A DNA stretch of 64,000 bases from Xanthomonas sp. DAR 34887 (GCF_041245805.1 NZ_CP162490.1:2953001-3017000), one strand, 5' to 3'; counted from the first letter of the stretch, positions 38,063 to 51,895 are shown. Program-made: numbers and translations. The notes: generated from the letters alone by a model not told the origin.

Positions 38063-40711
38063 TCAGGGGAGATGTTGCTTGACCCAGGCGGGTACGCCCT
38101 CGAGCGCAAGGGCAAGGGCGGGCCCGTCCTCGCCACCACCCTGGGCGAGGTCCGGGCGGCCGCCGCCCTTGCCCGAGATCTGACCGGCGATATGGCTCAG
38201 CAGTTCCCCGGCCTTGACCCGGCCCATTGGGCTGCCGTTCACCCCGGCGACCAGGGCCGCCTTGCCCTCGCTGGCGCCGGCCAGCACGATCACGCTGTCG
38301 CCCAGTTGCTGCTTCAGGCGGTCCATCGCCTCACGCAAGGCCTTGGCGTCGAAGCCTTCCAGGCGCACGGCGAGCACCTTCACCCCGCCCACCTCGACCG
38401 CCGCGGCGGCCAGGTCGGCGGTAGCGCCGGAGGCCAGCTTGGCCTTCAGCGCCTCCAGCTCGCGCTCCAGGCGCTTGTGCTTGTCGCCAAGCTGGCGAAT
38501 CTTCTCGACCACATCGCCGGCGCTACCGCCGACCAGCTCGGCCGCCTCGTGCAGCTTGGCCTCTTCGGCCGCCACGTGATCCAGTGCGCCCTGCCCGGTC
38601 ACCGCCTCGATTCGACGCACGCCGGCCGACACGCCGCCCTCGCTGGTGATCTTGAACAGACCGATGTCGCCGGTGCGGGACACGTGCGTGCCGCCGCACA
38701 GCTCGGTGGAGTAGTCGCCCATCTTCAGCACGCGCACGCGCTCGCCGTATTTCTCGCCGAACAGCGCCATCGCACCGAAGTTCAGCGCCTCCTGCATGCC
38801 CATGTGGTGCACTTCGACTGCATGGTTGGCGCGGACCTGCGCGTTGACCTTGCGCTCGATGACCGCCAGTTCCTCGGCACTCATCGGCTGGAAGTGCGAG
38901 AAATCGAAGCGCAACCGGTCCGGCGCGACCAGCGAACCCTTCTGCTGCACATGAGTACCCAGAACCTCGCGCAGCGCGGCGTGCAGCAGGTGCGTGGCGG
39001 AATGGTTGAGGATGGTGGCGCCGCGGCGGTCGCTGTCGACCTGCGCGGACAGCGTGGCGCCGACCTGCAGGCGGCCGCTGCGCAGCTGGCCGACATGGCC
39101 ATGGAACTGGCCGGCGAACTTCTGCGTCTCCTCGACCTGGAACGACACGCCGTCCGCGCTCAATTGGCCCAGGTCGCCGACCTGGCCACCGGATTCGGCA
39201 TAGAACGGGGTGCGATCGAGCAGCACGATCGCCGCATCACCGGCCTCGACGGACTCGACCGGGCGCCCGTCCTTCAACAACGCGACCACTTTCAGCGCAT
39301 CGGCCTGCAGCGCGTCGTAGCCCAGGAATACCGTGGGAGCCAGCTGCGCCACCAGGTCGGCCGGCAGGGTGGTACCGCCGCCGAACTTGCCGGCCGCGCG
39401 TGCGGTCTCGCGCTGGCGCTCCATCGCGCTTTCGAAGCCGGCCATGTCCACGTCCATGCCCCGCTCGCGGGCGATGTCGGCGGTGAGATCGACCGGGAAG
39501 CCATAGGTGTCGTACAGGCGGAACGCGTCCGCGCCGGGGATGCTGCCGCTGGCGCGGGCGGCGATCTCGTCGAAGATCTTCATGCCCGAATCCAGGGTCT
39601 CGGCAAAGCGCTCCTCTTCGGCCTGCAGTGCCCGCTGCACGGTGGACAGGGCCGCCGGCAGTTCCGGATAGGCCTCACCCATCAGTTCGGACAGGGTGGC
39701 CGCCATCTTGTGGAAGAACGGCTGGCGCACGCCGAGCATCCAGCCATGGCGCAGGGCGCGGCGGATGATCCGGCGCAGCACGTAGCCGCGGCCTTCGTTG
39801 GACGGCAGTACGCCGTCGACGATCAGGAACGAGCAGGCGCGGATGTGGTCGGCGATCACGCGCAGCGACTTGTTCTCCAGGTCGGCCATGCCGGTCAGCT
39901 CGGAGGCGTGGCGGATCAGCGCCTGGAACAGGTCGATTTCGTAGTTGCTGTGCACGTGCTGCAGGATTGCGGCCAGCCGCTCCAGGCCCATGCCGGTATC
40001 CACGCACGGCGCCGGCAGCGGCACCAGGGTGCCGTCGGGCTGGCGGTCGAACTGCATGAACACCAGGTTCCAGATCTCGATGAAGCGGTCGCCGTCCTCG
40101 TCCGGCGAGCCCGGAGGACCACCGGCGATATGCGCGCCATGGTCGTAGAAGATCTCGGTGCACGGGCCGCAGGGGCCGGTATCGGCCATCTGCCAGAAGT
40201 TGTCCGAGGCGTACGGCGCGCCCTTGTTGTCGCCGATGCGCACGATCCGCTCCGGCGGCACCCCGATCATGTCGCGCCACAGCTCGTAGGCCTGCTCGTC
40301 GGTGTGGTAGACGGTGACCAGCAGGCGCTCCGCGGGCAGTTTCCAGACCTGGGTCAGCAGTTCCCAGGCCCAGGCGATCGCCTCTTTCTTGAAGTAGTCG
40401 CCGAACGACCAGTTGCCCAGCATTTCGAAGAAAGTGTGATGGCGTGCGGTATAGCCGACCGAATCCAGGTCGTTGTGCTTGCCGCCGGCGCGCAGGCAAC
40501 GCTGCACATCGGCTGCGCGCACGTAGCTGCGCTTTTCCGCGCCCAGGAACACGTCCTTGAACTGCACCATGCCGGAATTGGTGAACAACAGCGTCGGATC
40601 GTTGCCCGGCACCAGCGGCGCGGACGGAACGATGGTATGGCCCTTCCCCTTGAAGAACTCGAGGAAGTCGCTGCGGATCTGTGAGGTGGAGAATTTGGCG
40701 GGTGCGTTCAT
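38063..40711 (-). CDS. alaS: Alanyl-tRNA synthetase
   Basis: 882 residues. It charges tRNA-Ala and edits mischarged serine or glycine. The N-terminal catalytic part starts [16 protein letters not shown] and has the class II signatures around [17 protein letters not shown]. The editing domain has the zinc motif [12 protein letters not shown] and, later, [13 protein letters not shown]. The C-terminal part has the coiled coil (about 730-770) and the glycine-rich DHHA1 end ([12 protein letters not shown]). The frame extends upstream by 133 residues into recX, but the start [15 protein letters not shown] matches the family and follows the usual spacing. It lies between recX and csrA. Confidence 0.98.
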   Translation of the reverse strand: MNAPAKFSTSQIRSDFLEFFKGKGHTIVPSAPLVPGNDPTLLFTNSGMVQFKDVFLGAEKRSYVRAADVQRCLRAGGKHNDLDSVGYTARHHTFFEMLGNWSFGDYFKKEAIAWAWELLTQVWKLPAERLLVTVYHTDEQAYELWRDMIGVPPERIVRIGDNKGAPYASDNFWQMADTGPCGPCTEIFYDHGAHIAGGPPGSPDEDGDRFIEIWNLVFMQFDRQPDGTLVPLPAPCVDTGMGLERLAAILQHVHSNYEIDLFQALIRHASELTGMADLENKSLRVIADHIRACSFLIVDGVLPSNEGRGYVLRRIIRRALRHGWMLGVRQPFFHKMAATLSELMGEAYPELPAALSTVQRALQAEEERFAETLDSGMKIFDEIAARASGSIPGADAFRLYDTYGFPVDLTADIARERGMDVDMAGFESAMERQRETARAAGKFGGGTTLPADLVAQLAPTVFLGYDALQADALKVVALLKDGRPVESVEAGDAAIVLLDRTPFYAESGGQVGDLGQLSADGVSFQVEETQKFAGQFHGHVGQLRSGRLQVGATLSAQVDSDRRGATILNHSATHLLHAALREVLGTHVQQKGSLVAPDRLRFDFSHFQPMSAEELAVIERKVNAQVRANHAVEVHHMGMQEALNFGAMALFGEKYGERVRVLKMGDYSTELCGGTHVSRTGDIGLFKITSEGGVSAGVRRIEAVTGQGALDHVAAEEAKLHEAAELVGGSAGDVVEKIRQLGDKHKRLERELEALKAKLASGATADLAAAAVEVGGVKVLAVRLEGFDAKALREAMDRLKQQLGDSVIVLAGASEGKAALVAGVNGSPMGRVKAGELLSHIAGQISGKGGGRPDLAQGGGEDGPALALALEGVPAWVKQHLP

Positions 40712-40817
40712 GGGCTGGCTATAGACGAGCGGACGGGTTTCCGGGCGTACCCCCTCAAGATAAGGGCGTGCGGAAACCGGACAAGACAACCCGCCAAGGT
40801 TAGCAGGCCCGGCCCGC

Positions 40818-41312
40818 TCAGTCCTCCGGCTCGTAGCGCGTGGCCGCGCGGATGCTGTCGCCATCGAAACCGCGCCGCGCCAGCAGATCGGCGGCCTTGC
40901 GCCGCTGCGGCAGGTCCACCGGCCCTGCGGCACCGAAGCGCCGCTGCACCAGATCGCGGGCGTTCTCGGTCCAGTCGCCCTCGAACGCAGCCATCGCGGT
41001 GGCGATGGCCTCGCTATCCAAGCCGTGGGTGCCCAGTTCGGCACGGATATGCAATGGGCCGTAGCCGGTATTGGCGCGGCTGCGCACCAGCAGCTCAGCG
41101 AAGCGGGCATCGTCCTGCCAGCCGTCTTCGGTCAGCCGGTCTACCGCCGCGACGGCGGCATCCGACTCCACGCCCCGTGCCCGCAATTTGCGGGTCAGTT
41201 CCTTGCGAGAATGTTCGCGACGCACCAGCAGGCCCAAGGCCCGCTGCAATGGCGTCTGTTCCGGCTGCCGGCGGCGCCGGCGCGGTTCCTGTGCTTGTTC
41301 GTCGTCACCCAT
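40818..41312 (-). CDS. recX: Regulatory protein RecX
   Basis: 164 residues, helix-rich and highly charged. RecX binds RecA filaments and limits their growth. The repeated three-helix pattern is visible ([24 protein letters not shown], then [20 protein letters not shown], then [16 protein letters not shown]). The arginine-rich N-terminus (EPRRRRRQ) is typical of Xanthomonas. It follows recA in the same direction, 118 bp downstream, as in most bacteria where the two are co-expressed in the SOS response. Confidence 0.94.
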   Translation of the reverse strand: MGDDEQAQEPRRRRRQPEQTPLQRALGLLVRREHSRKELTRKLRARGVESDAAVAAVDRLTEDGWQDDARFAELLVRSRANTGYGPLHIRAELGTHGLDSEAIATAMAAFEGDWTENARDLVQRRFGAAGPVDLPQRRKAADLLARRGFDGDSIRAATRYEPED

Positions 41313-41430
41313 GCAGGCTCACCGCCACGATCGTCAATGTGCCGTCCTTGGCACCTGCCCTCCTGGCTTGCTCAAGACTGCCGAGGGAGACGAGCGGCAC
41401 TGACTCCACCGCTCCCCCGGCAGAAGACCA

Positions 41431-42474
<1,044 letters not shown>

Positions 42475-42657
42475 TTTGGTGTCCTTCGGAGGTGAGGATG
42501 ATTTGCGGGGTAGGTTCAATTTAGCGGCCTGGTATCGCACGGGCTGAGACAGTGCGGGGCAAAGAAAAAATAATTCGTCCGGCAGGTCTACAGCAGCGGC
42601 GAACAGCGATGTCGCGGGTCGGGAAAATCCGGCCTGCGATGTAGTGCAATTCCAAAA

Positions 42658-43293
42658 TCAACGGTTGGGGCGCAGCAGGCCGCAGTACAGGCCTTCGATG
42701 GCGAAATCCTGGTCCGGCAGCACTTCGATCGGCGCGTAGTCCGGGTTGCGCGGCAGCAGGCGGATGCGGTCCTTGCCGATCTTCAGCAGCTTGACCGTGA
42801 TCTCTTCGTCGATCCGCGCCACCACGATCTGCCCGGAACGGGCGTCGCGGGTGCGGTGCACGCCGATCAGGTCGCCGTCGAAGATGCCTTCGTCGCGCAT
42901 CGAGTCGCCCTGCACCTTGAGCAGGTAGTCCGGCGCCGGCGAGAAGAACACCCGGTCCAGCACCACGAAATCGTCCGAGCCGATGTCCGCGCCGATCGGC
43001 AGGCCGGCGGCCACCCGCCCCAGCACCGGCAGGCGCAGGATGTCGGCGTTGTCCACCCGCGGCGCCGGTGTCGGCACGGCTGCGCCGGTCACCAGGCGGA
43101 TGCCGCGCGCCTGGCCGGGCACGCGGCGGATCGCGCCGGCCTGCTCCAGGGCTTCCAGGTGGTACTGCGCGGCACGGACGCCCTTGAAGCCGAAGGCGCG
43201 GGCGATCTCGGTCTGCGACGGCGGGGCGCCGTCGTGCTCGATGCGCTGGGCGATCAGGTCGAGGATCGCTTGCTGGGTTTCGGTCAGTTCCAT
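42658..43293 (-). CDS. lexA: SOS repressor LexA
   Basis: 211 residues. The winged-helix DNA-binding part is N-terminal (ELTETQQAILDLIAQRIEH, with recognition helix TEIARAFGFKGVRAAQYHL). The cleavage site lies before the latent serine protease domain, which has the catalytic Ser in QGDSMRDEGIFDGD and Lys in DEEITVKLLKIG. It represses SOS genes until RecA filaments induce self-cleavage. A perfect LexA operator ends two bases in front of the start codon, so the gene is autoregulated. The frame continues far upstream, but this methionine gives the conserved MELTETQQAIL start. Confidence 0.97.
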   Translation of the reverse strand: MELTETQQAILDLIAQRIEHDGAPPSQTEIARAFGFKGVRAAQYHLEALEQAGAIRRVPGQARGIRLVTGAAVPTPAPRVDNADILRLPVLGRVAAGLPIGADIGSDDFVVLDRVFFSPAPDYLLKVQGDSMRDEGIFDGDLIGVHRTRDARSGQIVVARIDEEITVKLLKIGKDRIRLLPRNPDYAPIEVLPDQDFAIEGLYCGLLRPNR

Positions 43294-43295
43294 GG

Positions 43296-43314
43296 TTAGT
43301 AGTAATACTACTAA
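43296..43314 (-). promoter_or_regulatory. LexA operator of lexA
   Basis: TTAGTAGTAATACTACTAA is a perfect 19 bp palindrome and is the LexA box known from Xanthomonas (TTAG-N6-TACTA type). It lies two bases upstream of the lexA ATG, leaving no room for an ordinary ribosome site, so the message may be leaderless or have a very short leader. Confidence 0.93.
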
Positions 43315-43444
43315 AAACGGAAATGAGCAACCGCTGTGTGAGCGAGGAGCGGCAGTTGCAGTTCCCGCGGACCGCGACGCCCGCGCGTGGCCTGCCGCCA
43401 CGCCTGGCATGGCCAACTTCGCTCGCCGCGTCAACGTGTTTCGC

Positions 43445-45133
43445 TCAGCGGCCGCTGCGCCAGATCGAGAACAGGATCCAGACCCCCGACAGCGCCGCTC
43501 CGATGAAGCCGCCCACGCCGATCGCAAGCAGCCAGCGGCTGGACACGCCGCCGACGCTGTTCATCACGATCGAGGAGCCGATGATCAGCGCGGCGGTGAC
43601 GATGCCCATGGTCAGTCGATTCGCGGCGCGGTTGACCTGGTCGCCGAAGCCTTTCAGCGACGTGGTCTCGACGTTGAGCTGCAGCCGTCCGCGCCGCGCC
43701 GCCTGCAGCAGCCTGCGGGTGTCGCGCGGCAGGTCGCCGAGCAGTTCCAGCGCGCCGAGCACGGTGCGGCGGCCGCGCTTGGCCATCGCGCGCGGGGCGA
43801 AGCGCTGCAACATCACCCGTTCCAGATACGGCGCGGCAGCGCCGGCCATGTCGAAGTCCGGATCGAGCTGGCGCCCTACCCCTTCCAGAATCAGGAAGGT
43901 CTTGATCATCAGCGCCAGGTCGGCCGGCAGCGCCAGCGCGTGCTGGCGCAGGATCGCGGTGACGTCGCCGAGCATCGCGCCGACCCGCAACTCCTTCAAC
44001 GGCACGCCGCGGTACTGGTCGACGAAGCTGGCGATCTCCAGTTGCAGCCGCGCCTCGTCGATCTCGGCATCGCCATCGGTCCATTCCAGCAGCACGTCGG
44101 CGACCGCCTCGGCCTCCTGGGTGACCAGGCCGTGCAGCAACTGCACGACCTGGTAGCGGCGCTGCTCGGAGATGCGCCCGACCATGCCGAAATCGATCAC
44201 CGCGATGCGTTCGCCGGGCAGGTAGAAGATGTTGCCCGGGTGCGGATCGGCGTGGAAGCAGCCGTCCTCGAGCACCATCTTCAGCACGATGTCGGCGCCG
44301 ACGCGGGCCAGCTGGCGGCGGTCCAGGCCGGCGGCATCCACGCCCGCCAGGTCGCGTCCGCCGATGCCGGCGACGAAGTCCTGCACGTTGAGCGTTTCGC
44401 AGGTCCATTGCCAATGCACGCGCGGGATCAGGATCTCGTCGTGGCCCTGGAAATTGGCGGCGATGCGCTCGGCGTTGCGGCATTCGCCGGCGAAATCCAG
44501 CTCGCGCCGCAGCGACACGGTGAACTGGTGCACCACCTCCGCCGGGTGGTAGCGCTTGAGGTCGGCCGCGCGCGCCTCGACGATCTCGGCCAGCCGCGCC
44601 AGCAGCCGCAGGTCGGCCTCGATCACGTCGCGGATGCCGGGGCGGCGCACCTTCATCACCACCGCGGTGCCGTCGTGCAGCCAGGCGCGGTGGGTCTGTG
44701 CCAGCGACGCGGCGGCCAGCGGCGTTTCCTCGACCTGGGCGAAGATCGCCGACGGCGCCTCGCCCAACGCCTCGAGCAGTTGCGGCAGGATCTGTTCGTA
44801 GGGCAGCGCGGGGGCCGCGTTCTGCAGTTCGCCGAGTTCGTCGATCCACTCCGGCGGCAGCAGGTCCACGCGCGTGGCCAGCACCTGGCCGAGTTTGACG
44901 AAGGTCGGGCCCAGGTCCTGCAACGCGCGCCGCACCCGCTGCGGCGCCGACATGCGCAGCATCTCTTCGGCGTTATGCCAGTGCAGCAGGCGCCCGGCGC
45001 GCTCCAGCACGTCGGCCATGCCGATGCGGCGGACCACATCGCCGAAGCCGTAGCGGATCAGCACCGAGGCGATTTCCTGCAGACGCCCCAGATCGCGGAC
45101 CGTGCTCAGCGCCTCCCACATCGCGGTCGCCAC
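43445..45133 (-). CDS. ubiB: ABC1/UbiB-family atypical kinase, membrane anchored
   Basis: 562 residues of the AarF/ABC1/UbiB family, needed for ubiquinone synthesis in many bacteria. Seen: the family motif LGPTFVKLGQVLATR (KxGQ), the alanine-rich loop PLAAASLAQTHRA, the lysine in VVMKVRRPG, the catalytic-loop-like DGCFHADPHPGNIF and the metal motif VIDFGMVG. The C-terminus has two likely membrane helices (MGIVTAALIIGSSIV and WLLAIGVGGFIGAALSGVW). It stands apart from other ubiquinone genes, so the symbol is tentative; it may be the second UbiB-like paralogue seen in Xanthomonas. Confidence 0.85.
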   Translation of the reverse strand: MATAMWEALSTVRDLGRLQEIASVLIRYGFGDVVRRIGMADVLERAGRLLHWHNAEEMLRMSAPQRVRRALQDLGPTFVKLGQVLATRVDLLPPEWIDELGELQNAAPALPYEQILPQLLEALGEAPSAIFAQVEETPLAAASLAQTHRAWLHDGTAVVMKVRRPGIRDVIEADLRLLARLAEIVEARAADLKRYHPAEVVHQFTVSLRRELDFAGECRNAERIAANFQGHDEILIPRVHWQWTCETLNVQDFVAGIGGRDLAGVDAAGLDRRQLARVGADIVLKMVLEDGCFHADPHPGNIFYLPGERIAVIDFGMVGRISEQRRYQVVQLLHGLVTQEAEAVADVLLEWTDGDAEIDEARLQLEIASFVDQYRGVPLKELRVGAMLGDVTAILRQHALALPADLALMIKTFLILEGVGRQLDPDFDMAGAAAPYLERVMLQRFAPRAMAKRGRRTVLGALELLGDLPRDTRRLLQAARRGRLQLNVETTSLKGFGDQVNRAANRLTMGIVTAALIIGSSIVMNSVGGVSSRWLLAIGVGGFIGAALSGVWILFSIWRSGR

Positions 45134-45150
45134 CTACAATCCGCCGGCGC

Positions 45151-45645
45151 TCACAGCAGCGCGCCGAGACCGCGCAACGCGGCAGCCACGGTCTGCCGGC
45201 GCACCGCGTCGCGGTCGCCGTCGAAATGGAACAGTTGCGCGCTGGCGTAGCCGCCGCGCCGCTTCCAGCCCACCCACACGGTGCCGACCGGCTTGTCGGC
45301 GGAACCGCCGCCGGGGCCGGCGATGCCGGTCACCGCCACCGCGATGCTGGCGCCGGAATTGACCAACGCCCCGGACACCATCTCGATCACCGTCTCGCGG
45401 CTGACCGCGCCATGGTGCTCCAAGGTCTGCGGACGCACGCCGAGCAACGCCTGCTTGGCCTCGTAGCTGTAGGCGACCATGCCGCAGTCGAACCAGTCCG
45501 AGGAGCCGGAGATGTCGGTCATCGCCTTGGCGATCCAGCCGCCGCTGCAGCTTTCGGCGGTGACCAGGCGCTCGCGCCCGGTGCGCAACTGGTCGCTGAG
45601 CGCGGTGGCGAGTTGCAGAAGTTGCGGATCGGTGGGGACGGTCAT
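45151..45645 (-). CDS. pncC: CinA C-terminal domain protein, nicotinamide-nucleotide amidase
   Basis: 164 residues, only the C-terminal domain of CinA. The enzyme deamidates nicotinamide mononucleotide in NAD recycling. The family signature TAESCSGGWIAKAMTDISGSS with the catalytic serine is near residue 30, followed by VAVTGIAGPGGGSADKPVGTVW. The start MTVPTDPQLLQLA was preferred over MANWATKRIG 15 codons upstream because it matches related proteins. In many genomes cinA lies beside recA; here one gene separates it from lexA. Confidence 0.9.
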   Translation of the reverse strand: MTVPTDPQLLQLATALSDQLRTGRERLVTAESCSGGWIAKAMTDISGSSDWFDCGMVAYSYEAKQALLGVRPQTLEHHGAVSRETVIEMVSGALVNSGASIAVAVTGIAGPGGGSADKPVGTVWVGWKRRGGYASAQLFHFDGDRDAVRRQTVAAALRGLGALL

Positions 45646-45859
45646 GGCGCTGCTCGGGAAACCAATGCGCTTTGTAGCCCAATTCGCCACGGCTGTCGCG
45701 CCTGCGCGGCGCGGCGCCAGGCGTGGCTTCAGCGAGGATGGTGCAGGCGGGACGGTGGCTGGTATGTCAGATACAGTTTCGATGGAATGGTTGCGCCAGC
45801 GTTGGCTTCATGCCGCACCGAAGAAGGACAGCGACTCGCTGATTGGCATGATGCCCTCC

Positions 45860-45927
45860 GTAGGAACGGCTTCAGCCGCGACAGGTACTCTCCGGTAAGG
45901 CAATGTCGCGGCTGAAGCCGCTCCTAC
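45860..45927. repeat. Xanthomonas REP-like inverted repeat
   Basis: The arms GTAGGAACGGCTTCAGCCGC... (45860-45883) and ...GCGGCTGAAGCCGCTCCTAC (45904-45927) form a long hairpin with a 20 bp loop. It lies in the 358 bp gap between hflX and the cinA-like gene, which otherwise holds no gene. A near-perfect second copy is at 53394-53459. Confidence 0.9.
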
Positions 45928-46003
45928 AGGGCCTGCGCAAGCTGTAAACGCCTGAGCCGAAGCTGCACCGAGGCGGCGTCGGCCTCGGCGTCATCGCACG
46001 CGG

Positions 46004-47329
46004 CTAACGCCGCTGCCACTCCTCTTCCTCGCGCGGCGGCAGCAACGCGCGGATCGGCGCGCCGTCGGCGCTGGCGGCCAGGCGCTCGGCCTCGGTGATC
46101 GGAATGTCCACCTGCAGCAGCCAGCCATCTTCGTCGGCCTGCTCGCTGCGGATCACCTGCAGCTGGTGCAGCTGCGAGCGCAGGCGCCCGGCGCTGGACG
46201 GCAGGCGCAGGCTGCCCTGCACGTGCTGCAGCCCCAGCCGCTGGCCGAGCACGCCCTGCAGCAGTTCCAGGCCACGCTCGTCGCGCGCCGAGATCCAGAC
46301 CCGCTCGCGGCGCGCCTCGTCCGGCACGCCGTCCTGCGCATCGTGGCGCACGTCGGCGCCTTCGATGCGGTCGATCTTGTTGAACACCAGCAACTGCGGC
46401 AGATCGCCGGCGCCGACCGCGTGCAACACCTCGTCGACCTGGGCGATGCGCTCTTCGCGCAACGGATCGGCGGCATCGACCACGTGCAGCAACAAATCGG
46501 CCTCGCGCGCCTCCGACAGCGTCGAGCGGAACGCGGCGACCAGTTCGTGCGGCAGGTTGCGCACGAAGCCGACGGTGTCGGCCAGCATCGCATTGCCGCC
46601 CGGCAGCGCGATGCGGCGCACGGTCGGGTCGAGCGTCGCGAACAGTTGGTCGGCGGCGTAGGCCTCGGCGCCGGTCAGCGCATTGAACAGGGTCGACTTG
46701 CCGGCATTGGTGTAGCCGACCACCGCGATCCGCGGCAGTTCGCTGCGCACCCGCGCACGGCGCATCTGGGTGTGTTGCACCTCGACCTTTTCCAGCCGCT
46801 TCTGCAACTGCTCGACCCGCTTCTGCAGCAATCGGCGGTCGGTTTCCAGCTGGGTTTCGCCGGGGCCGCGCAGGCCGATCGAACCGCCGCGCTGGCGCTC
46901 CAGATGGGTCCAGCCGCGCACCAACCGCGTGGCCATGTGGCGCAGCTGGGCCAGCTCGACCTGCAGCTTGCCCTCGTGGCTGCGCGCACGCTGGGCGAAG
47001 ATGTCCAGGATCAGCCCGGTGCGGTCGATCACCCGCCGCTCCAGGTACTTTTCCAGATTGCGCTCCTGGCCCGGGCTCAGCGCATGGTTGACCAGGATCA
47101 GATCGGCGCCGCTGGCCTCTGCCGCGGCCTTGACCTCTTCCAGCTTGCCGCTGCCGATCAGCGTCGACGGGCTGGGCTTGTCGATGCGCGCGGTCAGCGT
47201 GGCGGCGATGCTGGCGCCGGCGGAGCGCGCCAGGTCGGCGAACTCCTCCAGCACGTCGTCCTCCAAGGGACCACCGGCGTAGGGCTGGATCAGCAGTGCG
47301 TGTTCGCCACGGCGGGAACGATCAAACAC
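46004..47329 (-). CDS. hflX: GTPase HflX
   Basis: 441 residues. HflX binds the large ribosomal subunit and splits stalled or hibernating ribosomes. The N-terminal HflX domain carries the glycine-rich LIGSGKLEEVKAAAEASGAD segment, then a coiled-coil stretch (LLQKRVEQLQKRLEKVEVQ), then the G domain: G1 GYTNAGKSTLFNALTG, G3 DTVGF, G4 NKID. It is the last gene of the miaA-hfq-hflX run, as in E. coli, and starts 26 bp after hfq. Confidence 0.97.
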   Translation of the reverse strand: MFDRSRRGEHALLIQPYAGGPLEDDVLEEFADLARSAGASIAATLTARIDKPSPSTLIGSGKLEEVKAAAEASGADLILVNHALSPGQERNLEKYLERRVIDRTGLILDIFAQRARSHEGKLQVELAQLRHMATRLVRGWTHLERQRGGSIGLRGPGETQLETDRRLLQKRVEQLQKRLEKVEVQHTQMRRARVRSELPRIAVVGYTNAGKSTLFNALTGAEAYAADQLFATLDPTVRRIALPGGNAMLADTVGFVRNLPHELVAAFRSTLSEAREADLLLHVVDAADPLREERIAQVDEVLHAVGAGDLPQLLVFNKIDRIEGADVRHDAQDGVPDEARRERVWISARDERGLELLQGVLGQRLGLQHVQGSLRLPSSAGRLRSQLHQLQVIRSEQADEDGWLLQVDIPITEAERLAASADGAPIRALLPPREEEEWQRR

Positions 47330-47355
47330 CCGCCGCTCCGGTCTTCAACAGCGTC

Positions 47356-47631
47356 TTACTCGGCTTCGTCATCGTCCGCACTGCCACCCTCGTTCTGCTG
47401 CACATAGCCACCGCCCGGTCCGACGCGCACGTTGCGTGCCGGCACCACGGTGGAAATGGCATGTTTGTAGACCATCTGGCTCACGGTGTTGCGCAACAGC
47501 ACCACGAACTGGTCGAAGGACTCGATGGTACCCTGCAGCTTGATACCGTTGACCAGGTACACCGAGACCGGCACCCGTTCGCGACGCAGCGCGTTCAGGA
47601 AAGGATCCTGTAAGGATTGCCCCTTGGACAT
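47356..47631 (-). CDS. hfq: RNA chaperone Hfq
   Basis: 91 residues. The Sm1 motif spans [20 protein letters not shown] to [10 protein letters not shown], and the Sm2 motif is [13 protein letters not shown]. It forms a hexamer that pairs small RNAs with mRNAs. The tail is acidic (SADDDEAE). It sits between miaA and hflX, the standard order. Confidence 0.98.
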   Translation of the reverse strand: MSKGQSLQDPFLNALRRERVPVSVYLVNGIKLQGTIESFDQFVVLLRNTVSQMVYKHAISTVVPARNVRVGPGGGYVQQNEGGSADDDEAE

Positions 47632-47750
47632 GCTTCACTCCCGTTTATTGTTTTTATGTGCCCGGGACGGCACTGCAGCTCCCCTGCCGTGGCCCGGACC
47701 GCCGATGTTACACAACCGCGGGCTCCAGCACAGCGCGGCATGTAGCCAAA

Positions 47751-48701
47751 TCAGCCAAGAAAGTCCGCCACCGCCACATCCAGGCGCGCACCGTCGCATT
47801 CGGGGTCGAACCAGCGCGCGTCTAGCTCCCCGCGCAGCCAGGTCAGCTGGCGCTTGGCCAGCTGGCGGGTGGCGGAGATCGCGCGTTCGCGGAACGTGGC
47901 CGCGTCGCTGGCCCCGTCCAGGTGTTCCCAGGCCTGGCGGTAGCCGACCGCACGCACCGCCGGCAGCTCCAGCGGTCGCGCCACCTGGCGCAGCGCCGGC
48001 AGCGCGCGCAGCGCTCGCACCTCGTCGAGGAACCCTTGCTCCAGCATCGCGTCGAAGCGCAGCGCGATGCGCCGGTGCAGCAGCGCGCGCTCAGCCGGTG
48101 CCAGCACCAGTTTCAGCACCCGCAATGGCAGCCGCGGCGGCCCGGGCTGCGCCTGCCATTCGCTGATCGGGCGTCCGCTGAGCTGGAACACCTCCAGCGC
48201 GCGCTGGATGCGCTGCGCGTCGCCAGGCCGTATCCGCCGCGCGGCCTGCGGATCGACCTGCTGCAGCTGCGCATGCAGCGCCGCCCAGCCTTCGGCCTGC
48301 GCGCGCGCGCCCAGCGCCGCGCGCAGTGGCGGATCGGCCGGTGGCATCGGTGCCAGGCCTTCCAGCAACGCCTGGAAGTACAGGCCGGTGCCGCCGGCCA
48401 GGATCGGCAGGCGGCCGCGGGCGACGATCGCATCCAGCGCGGCGCGCGCGTCCACCGCGAATTCGGCGGCCGAATACACCTGCCAAGGATCGCGCAGGTC
48501 CAGCAGATGGTGCGGCACGCGTGCCAGCTGCGCGGCGTCGGGCTTGGCCGCGCCGATGTTCAGGCCGCGGTACACCAGCGCCGAATCGACGCTGACGATC
48601 TCGCCGCCGTAGCGCTCGGCCAGGGCGATCGCCGCGGCGGTCTTGCCCGACGCGGTCGGGCCCATCAGCGCGATCGCGCGCGGGCGCCGGTCGGCCGGCA
48701 T
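47751..48701 (-). CDS. miaA: tRNA dimethylallyltransferase MiaA
   Basis: 316 residues. It transfers the dimethylallyl group to A37 of tRNAs that read UNN codons. P-loop [10 protein letters not shown] (near 12-21), the [16 protein letters not shown] segment, and the [14 protein letters not shown] motif are present; later [17 protein letters not shown] and AVGYRQ. Its ATG shares one base with the folP stop codon (TGATG), so the two are translationally coupled. The frame extends far upstream, but this start fits the family length. Confidence 0.97.
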   Translation of the reverse strand: MPADRRPRAIALMGPTASGKTAAAIALAERYGGEIVSVDSALVYRGLNIGAAKPDAAQLARVPHHLLDLRDPWQVYSAAEFAVDARAALDAIVARGRLPILAGGTGLYFQALLEGLAPMPPADPPLRAALGARAQAEGWAALHAQLQQVDPQAARRIRPGDAQRIQRALEVFQLSGRPISEWQAQPGPPRLPLRVLKLVLAPAERALLHRRIALRFDAMLEQGFLDEVRALRALPALRQVARPLELPAVRAVGYRQAWEHLDGASDAATFRERAISATRQLAKRQLTWLRGELDARWFDPECDGARLDVAVADFLG

Positions 48702-49600
48702 CAGTCCTCGTCCGGCCAGCGGATCGCCGCGGGCGCGGCGCCGCTGCGCGGCAACGGCACCGCCGCCAGCGCCTGCCAGACCTTCAACGCATCGACCGTG
48801 GCGGCGACATCGTGCACGCGCAAAAGAAGCGCGCCGCGCTGCGCCGCCAGCAGGTGCGCCGCCACCGAGCCGGCCACGCGCTGTTCCGGCGAGGCACGCC
48901 CGGTCAGCTCGCCAATGCTGCGCTTGCGCGACAGCCCAGCCAGCACCGGTACACCGAGTTCGACCAGGCGCGACAGCTGCGCCAGCAGCTGCAAGTTGTC
49001 GGCGGTGCCCTTGCCGAATCCGAAGCCCGGGTCGACCAGCAGGCGGCGCTTGTCGATGCCGGCCATTTCCGCGGCGAAGATGCGCTCGGCCAGGAACCGG
49101 TGCACCTCGCCGACGACGTCGTCGTAGTGCGGTGCACTGCCGGCGGCATAGGCGTCGTCGGGCATGTGCATCAGCACCACCGGCACCCGCAGTTCCGCCG
49201 CGACGTCCAGCGCGCCGGGTCGGCGCAAGGCCTGGATGTCGTTGATCATGCCGGCGCCGGCGGCGACCGCGGCGCGCATCACGTCCGGCTTGAAGGTATC
49301 CACGCTCAGCGGTACCGCGGTCTGCGCCGCCAGCCGCTCGATCACCGGGACGACCCGGCGCAGTTCCTCCTCCAGCGGGACCGGCGTGGCGCCGGGGCGG
49401 GTCGATTCGCCGCCGATGTCGAGCAGGTCGGCGCCCTCCTCCACCAGGCGCAGGCCGTGCGCGACGGCCGCGTCCAGCGTCGCATGCGCACCGCCGTCGG
49501 AAAAAGAGTCGGGGGTGACGTTGACGATGCCCATCACCCGCGGACGATCCAGCAGCAGGCGGCGTCCGCCGCAATCCAGGCTCGGCGAGGTCTCGAACAT
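48701..49600 (-). CDS. folP: Dihydropteroate synthase
   Basis: 299 residues. It joins p-aminobenzoate to the pterin pyrophosphate in folate synthesis and is the sulfonamide target. Signatures: [15 protein letters not shown] near the N-terminus, [57 protein letters not shown] and [11 protein letters not shown]. The start [12 protein letters not shown] was chosen over a longer frame. It lies 345 bp after ftsH; downstream it overlaps miaA by one base. Confidence 0.96.
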   Translation of the reverse strand: MFETSPSLDCGGRRLLLDRPRVMGIVNVTPDSFSDGGAHATLDAAVAHGLRLVEEGADLLDIGGESTRPGATPVPLEEELRRVVPVIERLAAQTAVPLSVDTFKPDVMRAAVAAGAGMINDIQALRRPGALDVAAELRVPVVLMHMPDDAYAAGSAPHYDDVVGEVHRFLAERIFAAEMAGIDKRRLLVDPGFGFGKGTADNLQLLAQLSRLVELGVPVLAGLSRKRSIGELTGRASPEQRVAGSVAAHLLAAQRGALLLRVHDVAATVDALKVWQALAAVPLPRSGAAPAAIRWPDED

Positions 49601-49894
49601 CAGCGGTGCTCCTGAGCGTTGCCGCGGTGCATGGTGGTGCCTCGCGTGTCCCTGGTCGCCACCGGGGCGGCAGCGCGTAGGGTCGTGGCGACGACAGTGT
49701 CGGCCAGCGGCAGCAGCGATGGACAGGCGAGCGATGGCATGGGCGGCGGACGGTGATAACGGACCGCCATTGTCGCCCACTCGCAGTGCCCGCGACGACG
49801 CGGCGGCGGTGATGCGTCCCAAAGATCGGCCTCAGCGATGCGATCGCTGCGACCGCTCGGCCCGCACCGCCGAATATGCAAAAGCGCCGGCAAC

Positions 49895-49925
49895 AAAAAA
49901 GCCAGTGATCGCTCCCTGGCTTTCT
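49895..49925 (-). terminator. Terminator behind ftsH
   Basis: On the minus strand AAAGCCAG and CTGGCTTTTTTG form a stem with a T run just after the ftsH stop codon. The rest of the ftsH-folP gap (49601-49894) shows no gene. Confidence 0.8.
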
Positions 49926-49945
49926 GATCGATCCGAGGGAGCCGC

Positions 49946-51895
<1,950 letters not shown>

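Noticed and set aside
38015..40684. Plus-strand open frame of 889 codons opposite alaS
   Set aside because: No domain is recognisable, while the opposite strand is a full alanyl-tRNA synthetase.
42475..42657. LexA box in front of recA
   Set aside because: No match to the TTAG-N6-TACTA pattern found in the 183 bp upstream of recA; recA may depend on the lexA operator or on a diverged box.
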